Shown here piece by piece: positions 8,099 through 17,066 of a stretch of 64,000 nucleotides of DNA. Numbering within the stretch: position 1 is the stretch's first letter; each line of letters opens with the position of its first letter. Position numbers and translations under genes: made by a program. The notes beneath the pieces are model-generated. The model saw only the letters and a program-made list of their open reading frames with translations. It ran no database searches and was not told where the DNA came from. This stretch comes from Mycolicibacter sp. MU0102. Its GTDB lineage: Bacteria; Actinomycetota; Actinomycetes; Mycobacteriales; Mycobacteriaceae. The stretch covers positions 992,001 to 1,056,000 of the forward strand of contig NZ_OY726398.1 of NCBI RefSeq assembly GCF_963378105.1, read 5' to 3'.

Positions 8099-9555
8099 GC
8101 TCGCGCGACGAGCCGGGAGACGATCGGTGTGGCCGGTGTCAGGGGTGTGGAGACAAATTTCGCTCTCATGCCCTTGACCCAGCGCTGGCAGCGTTCGGTC
8201 AGTCGGTAGTCGGTGGTCTGCAGGTGTCCGCGGGTGACGAGTACGCCGAGTTGGGCGCCCTCGGACCGCAAGTCGCCGGGCGCCGCGACGCGCATGTAGA
8301 ACGCCTCGGACCCGTCGAGCAATGTGGCCCAGTCGTTGGCGGACCGCGCAAAGGACACCCGACCGTCGTCGTCGATGCGCCACACTCCGGTGCGCGGCGT
8401 CGCGGTGAAAAGCTCGACATCCGGCGAGGTCTCGTTGATGATCACCTGGCCCCAGACCTCGTCCTCGCCGTAGCCACGCTCCCAGCGCGCGTTGATCTCG
8501 TCGATGTCGAGCTCATACTCCACGTCCATGTACTCGAGCAGATGGAAGAGGAACAGTGGCATGTCGGCGTAGGCCTCGGTGGTCAGGTTCGTCATCGGGC
8601 TGGCGCCGGACAGGCGCGGGTTGACCTCGCCGAGGTAGAGCTCGTCGGAGTCCAAGTCGTGCAGCAGGTCCACCTCGAAATAGCCGCGATAGCCCTCCCG
8701 GCTCAGGATGTCGCCCAGCTTTCGCACCATGTCTCGCGCGGCGTGCGTCTGGTCTGGCGGAAGCACTTCGCGCCAGATGTCGTTGCCGCACCAGGCGCCG
8801 GGATTCGGAGTCAGCTCTGAATAGCCGACCAGACTGGTCATCGCGGGGCCGATTGCGGTGCCGTGTCGAGTCACCGCACCTTCGATGCACACCTCGACAT
8901 TGCGGATCCGCTTCATGACTTTGAATTCCTGCTCCGCGGTCAGCGCACCGGCGTGCTGGTCCCAGTCGGCCTGACCGCGCACAAAGAACGTTCCGCTGCC
9001 AGCGTTGCCATAAGGGATGGAGATGACGAGGTCATCCCCTAATCCGGCCTCCCGCGCGAGCGTCAGCAGTTCTTCGTAGGAGCCGGCTCGACCCATCACG
9101 TGCGGCACACTCGGCACGCCCGCCGCGTCGGCCAGGCGCGTCATGATGGTCTTCGAGCCCAGGCGGTTGCGCACCGCCACCGAGGGGTGCATGACCTCCA
9201 GCCCGGCCTGCCGCGCGAGCGTTTGCGTCTCTTCTTCCATCATCACGAAGCAGGCTTTGCCGCCGGGGCCGCGGCCCGCGATGAACTCGAGTGTCTCGGG
9301 ATCGGACAAGAGGTGGTTGCACACATCGCCCATGGAATCGAAATCAAGGCGGTCTCGTCGCCGGGGCACGAACACCCGCGAATGCGTGCCCTCGAAGGAG
9401 TCGAAGTAGGTCAGGTAGAAGAAGTTTCGAATCCAACGGTCAATGCCCAGCAGGTTGAACGGGGTCGGCGAGATGAAATACAGCGGCGTTGTGTTGGTGT
9501 GGAAGAACGCGCGCACGTCGGAGATGCCGTTCAGACAGCGGCGCGGCGCTTCCAT
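8095..9555 (-). CDS. ATP-grasp domain protein (carboxylate-amine ligase-like)
   Basis: 486-residue protein with a three-part ATP-grasp fold. Visible elements are the N-terminal NTTPLYFISP segment, the central SKTIMTRLADAAGVPSVPHV and DDLVISIPYGNAGSGTFFV nucleotide-binding region, and the metal-binding GYFEVDLLHD...LYLGEVNPRLSGASPM near residues 290-330. Such enzymes join a carboxylate to an amine or thiol using ATP; the substrate is unknown. It is the first gene of a two-gene operon with the serine hydrolase. ATG at 9555 chosen over a TTG six bases upstream; the ribosome-binding site is weak. Confidence 0.8.
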   Translation of the reverse strand: MEAPRRCLNGISDVRAFFHTNTTPLYFISPTPFNLLGIDRWIRNFFYLTYFDSFEGTHSRVFVPRRRDRLDFDSMGDVCNHLLSDPETLEFIAGRGPGGKACFVMMEEETQTLARQAGLEVMHPSVAVRNRLGSKTIMTRLADAAGVPSVPHVMGRAGSYEELLTLAREAGLGDDLVISIPYGNAGSGTFFVRGQADWDQHAGALTAEQEFKVMKRIRNVEVCIEGAVTRHGTAIGPAMTSLVGYSELTPNPGAWCGNDIWREVLPPDQTHAARDMVRKLGDILSREGYRGYFEVDLLHDLDSDELYLGEVNPRLSGASPMTNLTTEAYADMPLFLFHLLEYMDVEYELDIDEINARWERGYGEDEVWGQVIINETSPDVELFTATPRTGVWRIDDDGRVSFARSANDWATLLDGSEAFYMRVAAPGDLRSEGAQLGVLVTRGHLQTTDYRLTERCQRWVKGMRAKFVSTPLTPATPIVSRLVARA

Positions 9556-9572
9556 GCTCAAAAGTGTGCGCT

Positions 9573-9584
9573 TGCGCTAGCGCA
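9573..9584. promoter_or_regulatory. 12-bp perfect palindrome upstream of the ATP-grasp gene
   Basis: TGCGCTAGCGCA is a perfect palindrome 18 bases before the ATG of the ATP-grasp gene, in the 55-base gap after the DUF1707 gene on the same strand. Its place in the promoter region fits an operator, though it could also be a hairpin after the upstream gene. No cognate regulator is identified. Confidence 0.3.
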
Positions 9585-9610
9585 CGTGTCGAGGCCGATG
9601 CGGCCCGGTG

Positions 9611-10210
9611 TCAGCCGCGACGTTTGCGGCTCTTACGTCGGATGCCGACCCCGCCCCACAGCGAGAAACCGCGCACCTTGACCGTCGGTGCACCGGGGGT
9701 GCCGGTGCCCTCGACATGCTGGTCGAAGCCGCCCATCACGCCGTAACCGTGGATGTCGACGTTGACCTCGGGCGGCAGCAGAATGGTCTGCCCGCCCATG
9801 ATGGAGTAGGCGTTGATCTCGACGTCCGGCGAGGTGAAGTCGGCGTAGCGCAGGTCGATGACGCCGCCGCCCCACAGTGAGAAGGTGGTCAGCCGCTTGG
9901 GCACGTTCCACCGACCGCGCCGCTCGAAGGAACTCATGATCGCCAGCAGCAACGTGGAGGGTGCGGGTTTGCAGTCACCACCGCGGTGCGGGCACACCGA
10001 GGAGCCCGGCAGGTCGGCGCGCAGGCCATCGAGTTCGTCGTAGGTCTGCGCCGCGTAGGCCTTGGCGAGCCGGGCCTCGTACTCGCTCATCGGCAACTGA
10101 CCTTGCGCGACGGCATCGCCGAGCACCTGCGCCAACTGGATCCGGTCGGTGTCAGCGGCGCGCGACTGGGTGCCGTTGCTGTCGACGCCACGCCGGGTTG
10201 AGTTCCTCAT
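9611..10210 (-). CDS. DUF1707 protein with LiaF-like C-terminal domain
   Basis: 199-residue protein. Residues about 20-70 match the DUF1707 pattern (AADTDRIQLAQVLGDAVAQGQL...EYEARLAKAYAAQTYDELDGL), and residues about 105-190 form a beta-rich repeat domain with two FSLWGG motifs, as in LiaF/cell-wall-stress response proteins. It corresponds by position to M. tuberculosis Rv0966c. It is probably cytoplasmic or membrane-associated and may sense envelope stress; this role is inferred from the family. Confidence 0.85.
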   Translation of the reverse strand: MRNSTRRGVDSNGTQSRAADTDRIQLAQVLGDAVAQGQLPMSEYEARLAKAYAAQTYDELDGLRADLPGSSVCPHRGGDCKPAPSTLLLAIMSSFERRGRWNVPKRLTTFSLWGGGVIDLRYADFTSPDVEINAYSIMGGQTILLPPEVNVDIHGYGVMGGFDQHVEGTGTPGAPTVKVRGFSLWGGVGIRRKSRKRRG

Positions 10211-10268
10211 CGGATACGTAGCCTACGACTAACCGCGTTCGCCGCAAGCTGGGTTACCCAAAGTGGGG

Positions 10269-11048
10269 TTACTGAGCCCAGCTCGGCGGGCGCTTCTGCA
10301 AAAACGCCAACATCCCTTCCCTGGCTTCGTCGGAGACGAACATCCGCGCCGACGCGACGCTGAGCGGTTCGGCGTCCCGGTCGAACCCGGCCAGTACCGC
10401 GGCGGTGGTCAGGGCCTTGGAGGCCGCCAGCCCCTGCGGGGACCCGAGCCGCAGGTTGGCCACCAGGCCCGCGACCGCCGCATCGACATCCTCGGCCGCC
10501 AGGGTGATCAGCCCGATCGCCGCGGCTTCGGCTGCGCCGAACTTCTCGCCGGTCAGGTAATAGCGGGCCGCGGCCCTCGGGGCGAGCTTGGGTAGCAATG
10601 TCAGCGAGATGATCGACGGCGCCACTCCGATGCGGGCCTCGGTCAGGGCGAAGGTGCTGGCCGGCCCGGCGACCGCGAGGTCGCAGGCGCCGACCAGCCC
10701 CATACCGCCGGCCCGCACGTGGCCGTTCACCGCCGCGATCACCGGCCGCGGTGACTCGACGATCGCGCGCAGCAGAGCCGCCATTTCGCGGGCCCGGTCC
10801 GCGGCGAGCTCGCCGGGGTCGCCGCCGGTGGCCTCACTCAGATCCGCACCGGCGCAGAACGTGCCGCCGGTGTGGCTCAGCACCACCACCCGCACGTTCG
10901 GGTCGGCCGCCGCGTCGCGCAGCCCGGCGTGCAGCTGGGCGACCAGCTTCGACGACAGCGCGTTGCGGTTGTGCGGTGAGTCCAGGGTCAGCCGGGCCGA
11001 ACCGTCGCCGGTGTCTTCCGGCCCGGTGTAGGAGACCAGCGTGTCCAT
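10269..11048 (-). CDS. echA7: enoyl-CoA hydratase/isomerase family protein
   Basis: 259-residue crotonase-fold enzyme. The oxyanion-hole segments are GTFCAGADLSE (about residues 66-76) and GHVRAGGMGLVGACDLAV (about 108-125). It acts on an unsaturated acyl-CoA, most likely adding water. It is the last gene of the carboxylase/dehydrogenase operon, 11 bases after fadE12, and matches echA7 (Rv0971c) by position. The normal catalytic Glu positions are partly replaced (ADLS, MGLVG), so hydratase activity is likely but not proven. Confidence 0.88.
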   Translation of the reverse strand: MDTLVSYTGPEDTGDGSARLTLDSPHNRNALSSKLVAQLHAGLRDAAADPNVRVVVLSHTGGTFCAGADLSEATGGDPGELAADRAREMAALLRAIVESPRPVIAAVNGHVRAGGMGLVGACDLAVAGPASTFALTEARIGVAPSIISLTLLPKLAPRAAARYYLTGEKFGAAEAAAIGLITLAAEDVDAAVAGLVANLRLGSPQGLAASKALTTAAVLAGFDRDAEPLSVASARMFVSDEAREGMLAFLQKRPPSWAQ

Positions 11049-11059
11049 CAGTACGACCC

Positions 11060-12238
11060 TCAGTAGCTTCGAGGCAGGCCCAGGGAGGTCTGCGCGACGA
11101 AGTTGAGGATCATCTCCCGACTCACCGGTGCGATCCGCGCCAGCCGGGACGCGGTGACCGCCGCGGCGATGCCGTACTCCTTGGTCAGGCCGTTGCCGCC
11201 GAGGGACTGCACCGCCTGGTCGACCGCCCGCGTCGAGGCCTCGCCGGCGGCGTACTTGGCCATGTTGGCCGCCTCGGCAGCGCCGAAGTCGTCGCCGGCG
11301 TCATAGAGCGTCGCCGCCTTCTGCATCATCAGCTTGGCCAACTGAATCTCGATGTGGTTCTGGGCCAACGGGTGCGACAGGCCCTGGTGCGCGCCGATCG
11401 GGGTCTTCCACACCTGGCGGGTGGTGACGTAGTCGACGGCCTTGCTGATCGCGAAGCGGCCCATGCCGACCGCGCTGGCCGAGCCCATGATGCGCTCGGG
11501 GTTCAGGCCGGCGAACAGCTGCGCGATGGCGGCGTCCTCGGAGCCCACCAGTGCGTCGGCCGGCAGCCGGACGTCGTCGAGGAACACCTGGAATTGGCGC
11601 TCGGGGCTGACCAGCTCCATCTCGATCGGCGTGTAGGTCAGTCCGGGGGTGTCGGTGGGCACCACGAACAGCGCGGGCCGCAGGTTGCCGGTCTTGGCGT
11701 CCTCGCTGCGGCCGACCACCAGCACGGCCTGAGCCTGGTCGATGCCGGAGATGAAGGTTTTCTGGCCCTTGAGGATCCAGTCGGACCCGTCGCGGCGCGC
11801 GGTGGTGGTGATCTTGTGCGAGTTCGACCCGGCGTCGGGCTCGGTGATGGCGAACGCCATGGTCAGCGAGCCGTCGGCGATACCGGGGATCCACCGCTTC
11901 TTCTGCTCGTCGGTGCCGAACTTGGAGATGATGGTGCCGTTGATAGCCGGCGAGACGACCATCATCAGCAGCGCGCAGCCGTTCGCCGACATCTCTTCCA
12001 TGACCAGCGACAGCTCGTACATGCCGGCGCCGCCGCCGCCGTACTCCTCGGGCAGGTTGACGCCGATGAAGCCGAGTTTGCCTGCCTCGTTCCACAGTTC
12101 GTCGGTGTGCTGGCCGGCGCGGGCCTTCTCCAGGTAGTAGTCCTGGCCGTAGTTGCGGGCCATCGCTGCGACCGACTCGCGCAGTGCGCGCCGTTCGTCG
12201 CTTTCGATGAAGCTGGTGTCGCTCTTGGAATCGGTCAC
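11060..12238 (-). CDS. fadE12: acyl-CoA dehydrogenase
   Basis: 392-residue FAD-dependent acyl-CoA dehydrogenase. Typical features are AFAITEPDAGSNSHKITTTA (FAD/substrate loop), QKTFISGIDQA, RFAISKAVDYVTTRQVWKTPIGAHQG and the C-terminal QSLGGNGLTKEYGIAA. It oxidises an acyl-CoA to the 2-enoyl-CoA and passes electrons to ETF. The start is a GTG that overlaps the accA2 stop (GTGA). Position and content match fadE12 (Rv0972c). Confidence 0.9.
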   Translation of the reverse strand: MTDSKSDTSFIESDERRALRESVAAMARNYGQDYYLEKARAGQHTDELWNEAGKLGFIGVNLPEEYGGGGAGMYELSLVMEEMSANGCALLMMVVSPAINGTIISKFGTDEQKKRWIPGIADGSLTMAFAITEPDAGSNSHKITTTARRDGSDWILKGQKTFISGIDQAQAVLVVGRSEDAKTGNLRPALFVVPTDTPGLTYTPIEMELVSPERQFQVFLDDVRLPADALVGSEDAAIAQLFAGLNPERIMGSASAVGMGRFAISKAVDYVTTRQVWKTPIGAHQGLSHPLAQNHIEIQLAKLMMQKAATLYDAGDDFGAAEAANMAKYAAGEASTRAVDQAVQSLGGNGLTKEYGIAAAVTASRLARIAPVSREMILNFVAQTSLGLPRSY

Positions 12239-14223
12239 AGTGGATCTCCTTCTGCTTGCGTTGTCTCGGATTGTTCGACACGGGCCAGCACGGCGCCGAC
12301 CTCTACTTGGTCGCCCGGCTTGACGTCGAGTTGGGTGAGCACGCCGTCCGATGGCGCGCTGATGGTGTGTTCCATCTTCATGGCTTCCAGCCAGATCAGT
12401 GGCTGGCCGGCGCTTACCTGGTCGCCGACCGCGGCACCCAGCCGGATCACATTGCCGGGCATGGGCGCCAGCAACGATCCCTGGGCGACCGCCGACTCCG
12501 GATCTCCGAATCGGGGCAACGCCACCAGGTGGACGCCGCCGGCCGGGGAGTCGATATAGACGTCCGAGCCGTAGCGAGCGACGGTGAACGTGCGGGCGAC
12601 GCCGGCCGGATCGGCCAGCACCACTTCATCTGGAGCCGACGAAACCAGGGTGACTTCGGCGCCGTTGACGATCAACCCCGTTCGGGTGAAACGGTATTCG
12701 ATCCGATGTTCGGTGCCTGCGTCGTCGAGGTAGCCCTTGGACTGGAAACCCGAGGCCAGGTTGCGCCAACCGCCGGGGATGGAGCCGAATACTTGCGCGG
12801 TGGCCCGATTGTGTGCGGCGTCGGCCAGGGCGGCCGCGATCGCGCTGGCCTGCACCGTGGCGGCGTCGGCCAGCGGCGCCGACAGTTCCGCCAGACCGTG
12901 GGTGTCGAAGAACGCCGTGTCGGTGGCCCCGTCCAGGAAGGCCGGATGGCGCAGCACGTTGACCAGTAGGTCGCGGTTGGTACGAAGTCCGTGCAGCCGG
13001 GTCCGCGCCAGCGCGCCGGCCAACACGGTCGCGGCCTGCCGGCGGGTCGGTGCGTAGCTGATCACCTTGGCCAGCATCGGGTCGTAGTGGATGGAGACCG
13101 TCGACCCGCCGACGATGCCGGAGTCCAGCCGGACGCCGGTGCGCCGGGACAGCGTCTCGAACTGTGCCGCCACGCCCGGGATGTCGAGGGCGTGCACGAG
13201 CCCGGCCTGCGGCTGCCAGCCGTGGGCGGGGTCTTCGGCGTAGAGGCGAACCTCGATCGAATGGCCTTGGGCGGCCGGCGGTTCGGCGTCCAGTCGGGCC
13301 CCGTCGGCCACCGCGATCTGCAGTTCGACCAGGTCGAGGCCGGTGGTCTCCTCGGTGACCGGATGCTCGACCTGCAGCCGGGTGTTCATCTCCAGGAAGT
13401 AGAACTCGCCGCGCGAGTCGGCCAGGAACTCCACGGTGCCTGCGCCGGTGTAACCGATCGCGCTAGCGGCCAGCCGGGCGGCCTCGAACAGCTTGGCGCG
13501 CATCCCGGGGCTGCGTTCCACCAACGGCGACGGCGCCTCTTCGATGACCTTCTGGTGGCGGCGCTGGATCGAGCATTCCCGCTCGCCGACCGCCCACACC
13601 GTGCCGTGCTGATCGGCCATCACCTGCACCTCGATGTGGTGCCCGGTCGGCAGATAGCGCTCGCAGAACACCGTCGGGTCACCGAACGCCGAGGCGGCCT
13701 CGCGCTGGGCGGCTTCCACTTCGCCTGCCAGGGCAGACAATTCGCTGACCACGCGCATGCCGCGGCCACCGCCGCCGGCGGAGGCCTTCACCAGCACCGG
13801 CAGTTGAGCGGCGGTGACCGTGTCGGGGTCGAGTTCTTCGAGAACCGGCACGCCCGCAGCGGCCATCATCTTCTTCGACTCGATCTTGGAGCCCATCGAG
13901 GTCACCGCGGCCACCGGCGGTCCGATCCAGGCCAGGCCGGCGGCCTGCACGGCAGCGGCGAAGTCGGCGTTCTCGGAAAGGAATCCGTAGCCGGGGTGGA
14001 TGGCGTCGGCGCCGGCGGCCTGGGCCGCGGCGATGATCGCCTCGGCGGACAGGTAGCTGGTGGTCTCCGGCAGGCGCACCTTCGCGTCGGCTTCGGCCAC
14101 GTGCGGCATGCCCGCATCGGGGTCGGTGTAGACCGCGACGGTGCCCAGGCCTAGGCGACGGCAGGTGGCGAAGACCCGTCGGGCGATCTCGCCGCGATTG
14201 GCCACCAGAACAGTGCTGATCAT
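12235..14223 (-). CDS. accA2: acyl-CoA carboxylase alpha subunit (biotin carboxylase + BCCP)
   Basis: 662-residue biotin-dependent carboxylase alpha subunit. An N-terminal biotin carboxylase domain runs from ISTVLVANRGEIARRV to about residue 450 with the ATP loop KASAGGGGRGMRVV and the active-site EMNTRLQVEHPVTE. A C-terminal biotin carrier domain carries the biotinylation motif EAMKMEH. It carboxylates biotin with ATP and bicarbonate, and AccD2 transfers the carboxyl to an acyl-CoA. ATG at 14223 is chosen because it places the conserved start directly before the first beta strand. It corresponds to accA2 (Rv0973c). Confidence 0.93.
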   Translation of the reverse strand: MISTVLVANRGEIARRVFATCRRLGLGTVAVYTDPDAGMPHVAEADAKVRLPETTSYLSAEAIIAAAQAAGADAIHPGYGFLSENADFAAAVQAAGLAWIGPPVAAVTSMGSKIESKKMMAAAGVPVLEELDPDTVTAAQLPVLVKASAGGGGRGMRVVSELSALAGEVEAAQREAASAFGDPTVFCERYLPTGHHIEVQVMADQHGTVWAVGERECSIQRRHQKVIEEAPSPLVERSPGMRAKLFEAARLAASAIGYTGAGTVEFLADSRGEFYFLEMNTRLQVEHPVTEETTGLDLVELQIAVADGARLDAEPPAAQGHSIEVRLYAEDPAHGWQPQAGLVHALDIPGVAAQFETLSRRTGVRLDSGIVGGSTVSIHYDPMLAKVISYAPTRRQAATVLAGALARTRLHGLRTNRDLLVNVLRHPAFLDGATDTAFFDTHGLAELSAPLADAATVQASAIAAALADAAHNRATAQVFGSIPGGWRNLASGFQSKGYLDDAGTEHRIEYRFTRTGLIVNGAEVTLVSSAPDEVVLADPAGVARTFTVARYGSDVYIDSPAGGVHLVALPRFGDPESAVAQGSLLAPMPGNVIRLGAAVGDQVSAGQPLIWLEAMKMEHTISAPSDGVLTQLDVKPGDQVEVGAVLARVEQSETTQAEGDPL

Positions 14224-14263
14224 TGACTCTGCCTTCTGCTCTTCGCGCAAGCGCTCATCGCGC

Positions 14264-15865
14264 TCACATCCGGAAGACGCCGAAGTTCGACGTCCCCTCG
14301 ATCGGGCCACTGGCGATGGCGGACAAACACATTCCCAATACCGTGCGGGTATCGCGCGGGTCGATCACGCCGTCGTCGTAGAGCATCCCCGACAGCACCA
14401 GCGGCAGTGACTCGGCTTCGATCTGGCCTTCGACCATGGCGCGCATGGCGGCGTCGGCCTGCTCGTCGACCTGTTGCCCGCGGGCCTCGGTGGCCGCCCG
14501 GTTAACGATAGACAGCACGCCCGCGAGCTGCGCCCCGCCCATCACCGAGGACTTGGCCGACGGCCACGCGAACAGAAAACGCGGATCGTAGGCGCGTCCA
14601 CACATGCCATAGTGACCGGCGCCGTAGGAGGCCCCCAGCAGCAGCGAGATGTGGGGCACCGTCGAGTTGGATACGGCGTTGATCATCATCGAGCCGTGCT
14701 TGATCATGCCGCCCTCTTCGTAGTCCTTGCCCACCATGTAGCCGGTGGTGTTGTGCAGGAACAACAATGGAGTGTTGGAGCGGTTGGCCAACTGGATGAA
14801 CTGGGTGGCCTTCTGGGATTCCTCACTGAACAGCACGCCCCGAGCGTTGGCCAGGATGCCGATCGGATATCCGTGGAGCCGTGCCCAACCGGTCACCAGT
14901 GACGACCCGTAGAGCGGCTTGAACTCATCGAAGTCGGAGCCGTCGACGATCCGGGCGATCACCTCACGCGGGTCGAACGGGACGCGCAGGTCGGGCGGGA
15001 CGATGCCGATCAGTTCCTCGCTGTCGAACAGCGGCTCGGTCACCGACGTGGGTTTCGGGCCCTGTTTGGTCCAGTTCAGCCGGGCCACGATCCGTCGACC
15101 GATCCGCACCGCATCAAGCTCGTCGTTGGCGAGGTAGTCGCCCAGCCCTGAAGTGCGCGAGTGCATCTCGGCACCGCCCAGCGACTCGTCGTCGGACTCT
15201 TCGCCGGTGGCCATCTTCACCAGCGGTGGTCCGGCCAGGAACACCTTGGACCGTTCCTTGATCATCACCACGTGATCGGACATGCCGGGCACATAGGCGC
15301 CGCCGGCGGTGGAGTTGCCGAACACCAGCGCGATGGTCGGGATGCCGGCGGCCGACAGTCGGGTCAGGTCGCGGAACATCTGACCACCCGGGATGAAGAC
15401 TTCCTTCTGGGTGGGCAGGTCCGCTCCGCCGGATTCCACCAGGGAGATCACCGGAAGCCGGTTCTCCAACGCGATTTTGTTGGCCCGCAGGATCTTGCGC
15501 AGCGTCCACGGGTTGGACGTGCCGCCTTTGACCGTCGGGTCGTTGGCCACGATCATGCACTCCACGCCTTCGACCGCGCCGATCCCGGTGACCAGGCTGG
15601 CGCCGACCTGGAAGGCGCTGCCCCAGGCAGCCAGCGGGCACAGCTCCAGGAACGGTGAGTCGGCGTCGATCAGCGCTTCGATGCGTTCCCGGGCGGTGAG
15701 TTTGCCGCGGGAATGGTGGCGCTCGACGTACTTGGGTCCGCCGCCGGCGAGTGCCTTGGCATGCTCGGCATCGATCTCGGCGAGTTTGTCGGTCAGCGCC
15801 TGCGCCGCCTCGTTATAGGCGGAGGACGTCGGATCGAGAGTGGATCGCAGTGTGCTCACAGCCAC
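14264..15865 (-). CDS. accD2: acyl-CoA carboxylase beta subunit (carboxyltransferase)
   Basis: 533-residue carboxyltransferase of the methylcrotonyl/geranyl-CoA carboxylase beta type. Features are the N-terminal GGGPKYVERHHSRGKLTARERI, the oxyanion regions VFGNSTAGGAYVPGMSDHV and LLGASYGAGHYGMCGRAYDPRF, and the end GTSNFGVFRM. It moves carboxyl from carboxybiotin to an acyl-CoA. It lies 40 bases before accA2 in the same operon and matches accD2 (Rv0974c). The substrate is not known; see the finding on the Atu-like operon. Confidence 0.92.
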   Translation of the reverse strand: MAVSTLRSTLDPTSSAYNEAAQALTDKLAEIDAEHAKALAGGGPKYVERHHSRGKLTARERIEALIDADSPFLELCPLAAWGSAFQVGASLVTGIGAVEGVECMIVANDPTVKGGTSNPWTLRKILRANKIALENRLPVISLVESGGADLPTQKEVFIPGGQMFRDLTRLSAAGIPTIALVFGNSTAGGAYVPGMSDHVVMIKERSKVFLAGPPLVKMATGEESDDESLGGAEMHSRTSGLGDYLANDELDAVRIGRRIVARLNWTKQGPKPTSVTEPLFDSEELIGIVPPDLRVPFDPREVIARIVDGSDFDEFKPLYGSSLVTGWARLHGYPIGILANARGVLFSEESQKATQFIQLANRSNTPLLFLHNTTGYMVGKDYEEGGMIKHGSMMINAVSNSTVPHISLLLGASYGAGHYGMCGRAYDPRFLFAWPSAKSSVMGGAQLAGVLSIVNRAATEARGQQVDEQADAAMRAMVEGQIEAESLPLVLSGMLYDDGVIDPRDTRTVLGMCLSAIASGPIEGTSNFGVFRM

Positions 15866-15917
15866 CCCCGACGATGCAGAACGGAGCTTGCGGAGTGATG
15901 GGGAGAAGGGGGAGTGA

Positions 15918-17066
15918 TCATGATTGGTATCCCAGCGTCTTGGCGGCCAGTGAGGTCAGGATCTCGGTGGTTCCACCGCCGATGCCGATGATGCGCATAT
16001 CCCGATACTGGCGCTCCACCTCGGATTCGGCCATATAACCCATGCCCCCGAACAGCTGCACCGCCTGGTTGGCCACCCACTCACCGGCCTCCACCGCGGT
16101 GTTCTTGGCGAAACACACCTCCGGGATGAGGAAGGTCTCCCCGGCCAGCTGCCGCTCGACGACGTGGCGGGTGTAGACCCGCGCCACATCGATGCGGCGG
16201 GCCATCTCGGCCAGGGTGTTCTGCACCGCCTGCCGCGAGATCAGTGGCCGGCCGAACGTCTCGCGGTCCCGGCACCATGTCAGGGTCAGGTCCAGGCAGC
16301 GCTGCGCGCTGGCATACGCCTGCGCGGCCAGCCCCACCCGCTCGGAGACGAACGCCGAGGCGATCTGGGCGAAGCCGGTGTTCTCGACACCGACCAGGTT
16401 GGCTACCGGCACTCGGGCGTCGACGTAGGACAGCTCGGCGGTGTCCGAGGAGCGCCAACCCATCTTCTCGAGCTTGCGACTCACCTCGAACCCCGGCGTG
16501 CCTTTCTCGACCACCAGCAGCGACACCCCGGCCGCCCCCGGCCCACCGGTGCGCACCGCGGTGACGACATAGTCGCCGCGCACCGCGGAGGTGATGAAGG
16601 TCTTGGAGCCGTTGACCACGTAGTGGTCGCCGTCCAGGCGCGCCGTGGTGCGTAGGTGCCCGACATCCGAGCCGCCGCCGGGCTCGGTGATGGCCAGCGA
16701 ACCGATCTTCTCGCCGGCCAGCGTCGGGCGGACGAACTCTTCGATCAGGCGCGCATCGCCCGAGGCGATCATGTGCGGTACCGCGATACCGCAGGTGAAC
16801 AGGGAGGCGAACACCCCGCCCGGCGCCCCGGCCTGGTGCATCTCCTCGCAGACGATCACCGCGTCGGCGCCGTCGCCGCCACTGCCGCCGACCTCCTCGG
16901 GGAAGCCCGCACCCAACAAGCCGACCTCGGCGGCCTTGCGGTGCAGTTCGCGGGGCAGCTCGCCGGAGCGTTCCCACTCGTCGACGTGCGGCAGAATCTC
17001 GCGCTCGACGAATCCACGCACAGTCTTACGCAGAGCCTGGCGCTCGGCGGTGTTCCAGATACTCAC
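15918..17066 (-). CDS. fadE13: acyl-CoA dehydrogenase
   Basis: 382-residue acyl-CoA dehydrogenase with SLAITEPGGGSDVGHLRTTA, KTFITSAVRGDYVVTAVRTGG, a C-terminal QLFGGMGYMAESEVERQYRD and the FAD-end IIGIGGGTTEI. The GTG start at 17066 follows an AGAAGGGG site and overlaps the stop of the AtuA-like gene (GTGA). It oxidises a branched acyl-CoA in the same pathway as AccA2/AccD2, by context. It corresponds to fadE13 (Rv0975c). Confidence 0.9.
   Translation of the reverse strand: MSIWNTAERQALRKTVRGFVEREILPHVDEWERSGELPRELHRKAAEVGLLGAGFPEEVGGSGGDGADAVIVCEEMHQAGAPGGVFASLFTCGIAVPHMIASGDARLIEEFVRPTLAGEKIGSLAITEPGGGSDVGHLRTTARLDGDHYVVNGSKTFITSAVRGDYVVTAVRTGGPGAAGVSLLVVEKGTPGFEVSRKLEKMGWRSSDTAELSYVDARVPVANLVGVENTGFAQIASAFVSERVGLAAQAYASAQRCLDLTLTWCRDRETFGRPLISRQAVQNTLAEMARRIDVARVYTRHVVERQLAGETFLIPEVCFAKNTAVEAGEWVANQAVQLFGGMGYMAESEVERQYRDMRIIGIGGGTTEILTSLAAKTLGYQS

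Noticed and set aside
10751..12559. 602-codon plus-strand open frame
   Set aside because: Antisense to echA7, fadE12 and accA2, which have clear motifs; its product has no recognisable domain.
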